This document shows, one piece after another, positions 31,012-33,291 of a stretch of DNA of 33,291 nucleotides. The DNA comes from an uncultured Bacteroidales bacterium (lineage in GTDB: Bacteria > Bacteroidota > Bacteroidia > Bacteroidales > UBA932). The notes beneath the pieces were generated by a model. That model had not been told where the DNA came from. It was given only the letters and a program-made list of their open reading frames with translations, and searched no databases. How positions within the stretch are numbered: the stretch's first letter is position 1; the number at the start of each line of letters is the position of its first letter. Both the position numbers and the translations under genes were made by a program. Location of the stretch: NCBI GenBank assembly GCA_947305045.1, contig CAMZCW010000008.1:1-33291 (forward strand), given 5' to 3'.

Positions 31012-32793
31012 ATGAAAGATTTTGTCAAGACCATGCTGGCCGTTATCTGCGGCTTACTTGTACTTCGTATCCTGCGTGTGATTTTGCTCTTCGTTTTCTT
31101 GGGCGCGGCGCTGGCTACCGGTACTCCTTCCATGCCAAAAGAAGGCGTGCTGGATTTGGATCTGAGCGCCTTCACCCTGGCAGAGCAAAGCCAGGAGGCC
31201 CAGCTGCCGCAGGGCGCCGGCCTCATGGCTATCGGCTCCTTCGATATGAATCCCGTTGTGGGCATGCACGACGCCGTGGCGGCTCTCCGTACCGCCGCCT
31301 CGGATCCGGCTGTCAAATATGTGCTGCTGCGCGCAGATACCATGACCATGGGCATGTCCCATGCGGAAGAGCTGCGAATGGCCCTGACGGAATTCCGCAA
31401 GAGCGGGAAGGCGGTCATTGCCTATACGGAGAACCCGGGCAACGGCTCCTATTATCTGGCCAGTGTGGCCGATAAAATCTATATGGGCTCCCAGCACGGC
31501 GGCAACGCCACGCTCATCGGCCTGTCCGGCCAGCTCACCTTCCTAAAGGACCTGCTGGACAAGGTGGGGGTGCATGTGCAGCTCATCCGTCACGGAAAAT
31601 ACAAGAGCGCCGGCGAAATGTTTATCCGTTCCACGGCCTCGCCGGAAAACCGGGAGCAGAACCAGGTGATGATCAACTCTTGCTGGAAAGTCTTTTCCAG
31701 CGCCATTTCCGAGGCCCGTGGTATTTCCGAGGATACCTTCAACCAGCTGGTGGACGAACTGGCTCTCATCCAGCCGGAAGACTTCCTGCATTGCGGCCTG
31801 GTAGATGAACTGGTGGACCATGAGGCCCTGGTGGAGAAACTCTGCACCCTGGCGCAGGTAGAGAAGGTGGAAAAACTGGGATTGGTGCCCTTTGCCGACT
31901 ATGTGGCCGCCAAGGTGATGGAAATGCCCGGCCGTAACAACGTGGCCGTCATCTATGCCGACGGTGAAATTGTAGAAGGCAAGGAATATGGCCAGGTGGC
32001 CGGAGACCGCTTTGTCCGGGTGATTGACGAGGTCCGTAAAGACAAAAGCGTGAAGGCCGTGGTGCTCCGCGTGAACTCTCCCGGCGGCAGTGTCTCCGCT
32101 TCGGTGAAGATTCGCGCCGCGCTGGACCTGCTCCAGAAAGAAAAGCCCCTGGTGGCCTCCTATGGGGATTATGCGGCTTCCGGCGGTTACTGGATTTCCA
32201 ACGGTTGCCAGAAAATTTATTCCGGCGCCACCACCCTTACCGGCTCCATTGGCGTATTCTCCATGATTCCGGAATTTTCCGGCGTTACCAAAAAGGTGGG
32301 TGTAGGCATGGAATCCGTAGGCTCCAACAAGCACAGCGACATGTTCTCGCTCATGCGTCCCTTCGACAAGGAGGAGCTTGCCTACATGCAGGCTTCCGTG
32401 GAGGATATCTATGACTCCTTCGTGAATCTGGTCGCTTCCAGCCGCGGCATGGAGCCCGCCCAGGTGGACGAGATTGCCCAGGGCCGTGTATGGACCGGTG
32501 CCGATGCCCTTCAGATAGGTCTGGTAGACGAGATTGGCACGCTGGAAGATGCCATTGCATATGCTGCCGCCCTGGCAGAGCTCCATTCTTCCGACGAGTA
32601 TGCGGTGGTGGGTTATCCGCAGCCGCTCTCCATGATGGAGGAACTGCTGATGAGTTTTGGCCAGATGCCGGAGGAACCGTCCATCCTTGCCGATACTCCT
32701 TTTGCCGGTATCGCCAAGGAAGCAAAGGCTCTTACAAAACAACAGCCGAGCGCTGTTTACGCCCGGCTGCCTTACTTGCTTGAGATTCGGTAA
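31012..32793 (+). CDS. sppA: signal peptide peptidase SppA, 67K type
   Basis: A 593-residue inner-membrane serine peptidase that degrades cleaved signal peptides. One N-terminal membrane segment (about residues 5-35) precedes two ClpP-like repeats. The catalytic Lys is Lys198 in RHGKYKSAGEMF and the nucleophile Ser390 in GDYAASGGYWIS, the same Ser/Lys dyad and spacing as in the long enterobacterial form. ATG 31012 is chosen as it lies 2 nt after the upstream stop and leaves the membrane anchor near the N terminus; an in-frame ATG at 30907 is inside the upstream gene. Its stop is 3 nt from the convergent rubrerythrin stop. Confidence 0.95.
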   Translation: MKDFVKTMLAVICGLLVLRILRVILLFVFLGAALATGTPSMPKEGVLDLDLSAFTLAEQSQEAQLPQGAGLMAIGSFDMNPVVGMHDAVAALRTAASDPAVKYVLLRADTMTMGMSHAEELRMALTEFRKSGKAVIAYTENPGNGSYYLASVADKIYMGSQHGGNATLIGLSGQLTFLKDLLDKVGVHVQLIRHGKYKSAGEMFIRSTASPENREQNQVMINSCWKVFSSAISEARGISEDTFNQLVDELALIQPEDFLHCGLVDELVDHEALVEKLCTLAQVEKVEKLGLVPFADYVAAKVMEMPGRNNVAVIYADGEIVEGKEYGQVAGDRFVRVIDEVRKDKSVKAVVLRVNSPGGSVSASVKIRAALDLLQKEKPLVASYGDYAASGGYWISNGCQKIYSGATTLTGSIGVFSMIPEFSGVTKKVGVGMESVGSNKHSDMFSLMRPFDKEELAYMQASVEDIYDSFVNLVASSRGMEPAQVDEIAQGRVWTGADALQIGLVDEIGTLEDAIAYAAALAELHSSDEYAVVGYPQPLSMMEELLMSFGQMPEEPSILADTPFAGIAKEAKALTKQQPSAVYARLPYLLEIR

Positions 32794-32796
32794 TAA

Positions 32797-33291
32797 CTAC
32801 TTCTCAAAGAAGCGCTTATAAAGACCTAAGAAGCCTGCCCCGTGGCGGGCTTCGTCTTTTGCCATCTCATGGATGGTGTCGTGGATGGCGTCGTAGCCCA
32901 GCTGCTTGGCTTTGGTGGCGATGGCCAGTTTGCCTTCGCAGGCGCCGGCCTCTGCCTCATAGCGCTTTTTGAGGTTGGTTTTGGTGTCCCATACGACCTC
33001 TCCCAGGAGCTCTGCGATGCGGGCGGCGTGGTCTGCCTCCTCAAAGGCATAACGCTTGAAGGCATCGGCAATTTCCGGATAGCCTTCGCGTTCTGCCTGG
33101 CGGCTCATGGCCAGGTACATGCCCACCTCCGAGCATTCGCCGGTGAAGTGGTCCTGCAGACCGGCCCATACTTCCGGATCACAGCCTTTGGCAACGCCAA
33201 TCACGTGCTCACAGGCCCACTGGGGCTTGCCGGCTTCTTCTTTTACCTCTACAAATTTCTCTGCTTTGGCGTGACATACAGGGCATTCTGC
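32797..33291 (-). CDS. rubrerythrin-type diiron protein, 5' end outside the window
   Basis: The last 164 codons of a peroxide- and oxygen-defence protein. At the window edge the sequence reads CPVCH, the second Cys pair of a rubredoxin-like iron site. A ferritin-like four-helix domain follows with the diiron ligands in [27 protein letters not shown] and [20 protein letters not shown]. The rubredoxin site in front of the diiron domain is the order of reverse rubrerythrins (NADH peroxidase type). The true start is beyond 33291. It uses reduced rubredoxin or NADH-linked partners to reduce peroxide in anaerobes. Confidence 0.9.
   Translation of the reverse strand, partial: AECPVCHAKAEKFVEVKEEAGKPQWACEHVIGVAKGCDPEVWAGLQDHFTGECSEVGMYLAMSRQAEREGYPEIADAFKRYAFEEADHAARIAELLGEVVWDTKTNLKKRYEAEAGACEGKLAIATKAKQLGYDAIHDTIHEMAKDEARHGAGFLGLYKRFFEK

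Noticed and set aside
32726..32790. CAGCCG/CGGCTG hairpin at the 3' end of sppA as terminator
   Set aside because: Six base pairs with a long loop and no T-tract, inside coding sequence.

Overview
The window reads as a chromosomal segment of a GC-rich Bacteroidota bacterium, most likely a gut- or rumen-type Bacteroidales. The evidence is the repeated TAnnTTTG -7 promoter element (in several places with TTG/TTTG 19-21 bp upstream), near-absent Shine-Dalgarno sequences, Bacteroidota-specific families (DUF4290, FISUMP lipoprotein, HECLGH-type dipeptidyl peptidase III, single-domain ManC) and the Bacteroidota gene order DUF4290-ftsK-lolA. No phage, plasmid, CRISPR or conjugative module is visible. 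Genus and species cannot be fixed from the sequence alone.

Layout. 1-1.5 kb: rbfA (partial) and tyrS on the minus strand. 1.6-5.3 kb: an M16 peptidase lipoprotein and a secreted esterase. 5.3-10.6 kb: the accessory part. It holds a flotillin operon (NfeD-like, SPFH flotillin, small XRE regulator), a GH29 fucosidase lipoprotein and a RAYT-like HUH (Y1) transposase gene, threaded by four copies of a ~110-bp terminally palindromic repeat. 10.7-12 kb: mannose-1-phosphate guanylyltransferase and two tRNA-Lys genes. 12-18.6 kb: an AddA/RecB-type helicase-nuclease, then DUF4290-ftsK-lolA. 18.6-21.8 kb: a FISUMP lipoprotein, apbE and a short ComEC. 21.8-24.7 kb: ackA-ptb-tpiA. 24.7-25.5 kb: a 750-bp gene-free stretch packed with small inverted repeats. 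25.5-33.3 kb: rplY-pth, xerD, a DPP III lipoprotein, a clostripain-family peptidase with sppA, and a partial rubrerythrin.

The most interesting signal is the transposase gene (9545-10459) with its repeats at 5272-5379, 7695-7803, 9216-9325 and 10464-10572. Two of them bracket the gene in direct orientation. The arrangement resembles REP/RAYT systems of proteobacteria, but with a long Bacteroidota-type element and a C-terminal extension on the protein. Secondary signals are several genes whose -7 box ends only 4-6 bp before the ATG (probable leaderless mRNAs), four divergent gene pairs whose -7 boxes lie back to back about 13 bp apart, convergent genes with no room for a terminator, and a tandem pair of 52-nt palindromic units at 24.87-25.0 kb. 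Most of the remaining genes are ordinary housekeeping functions.
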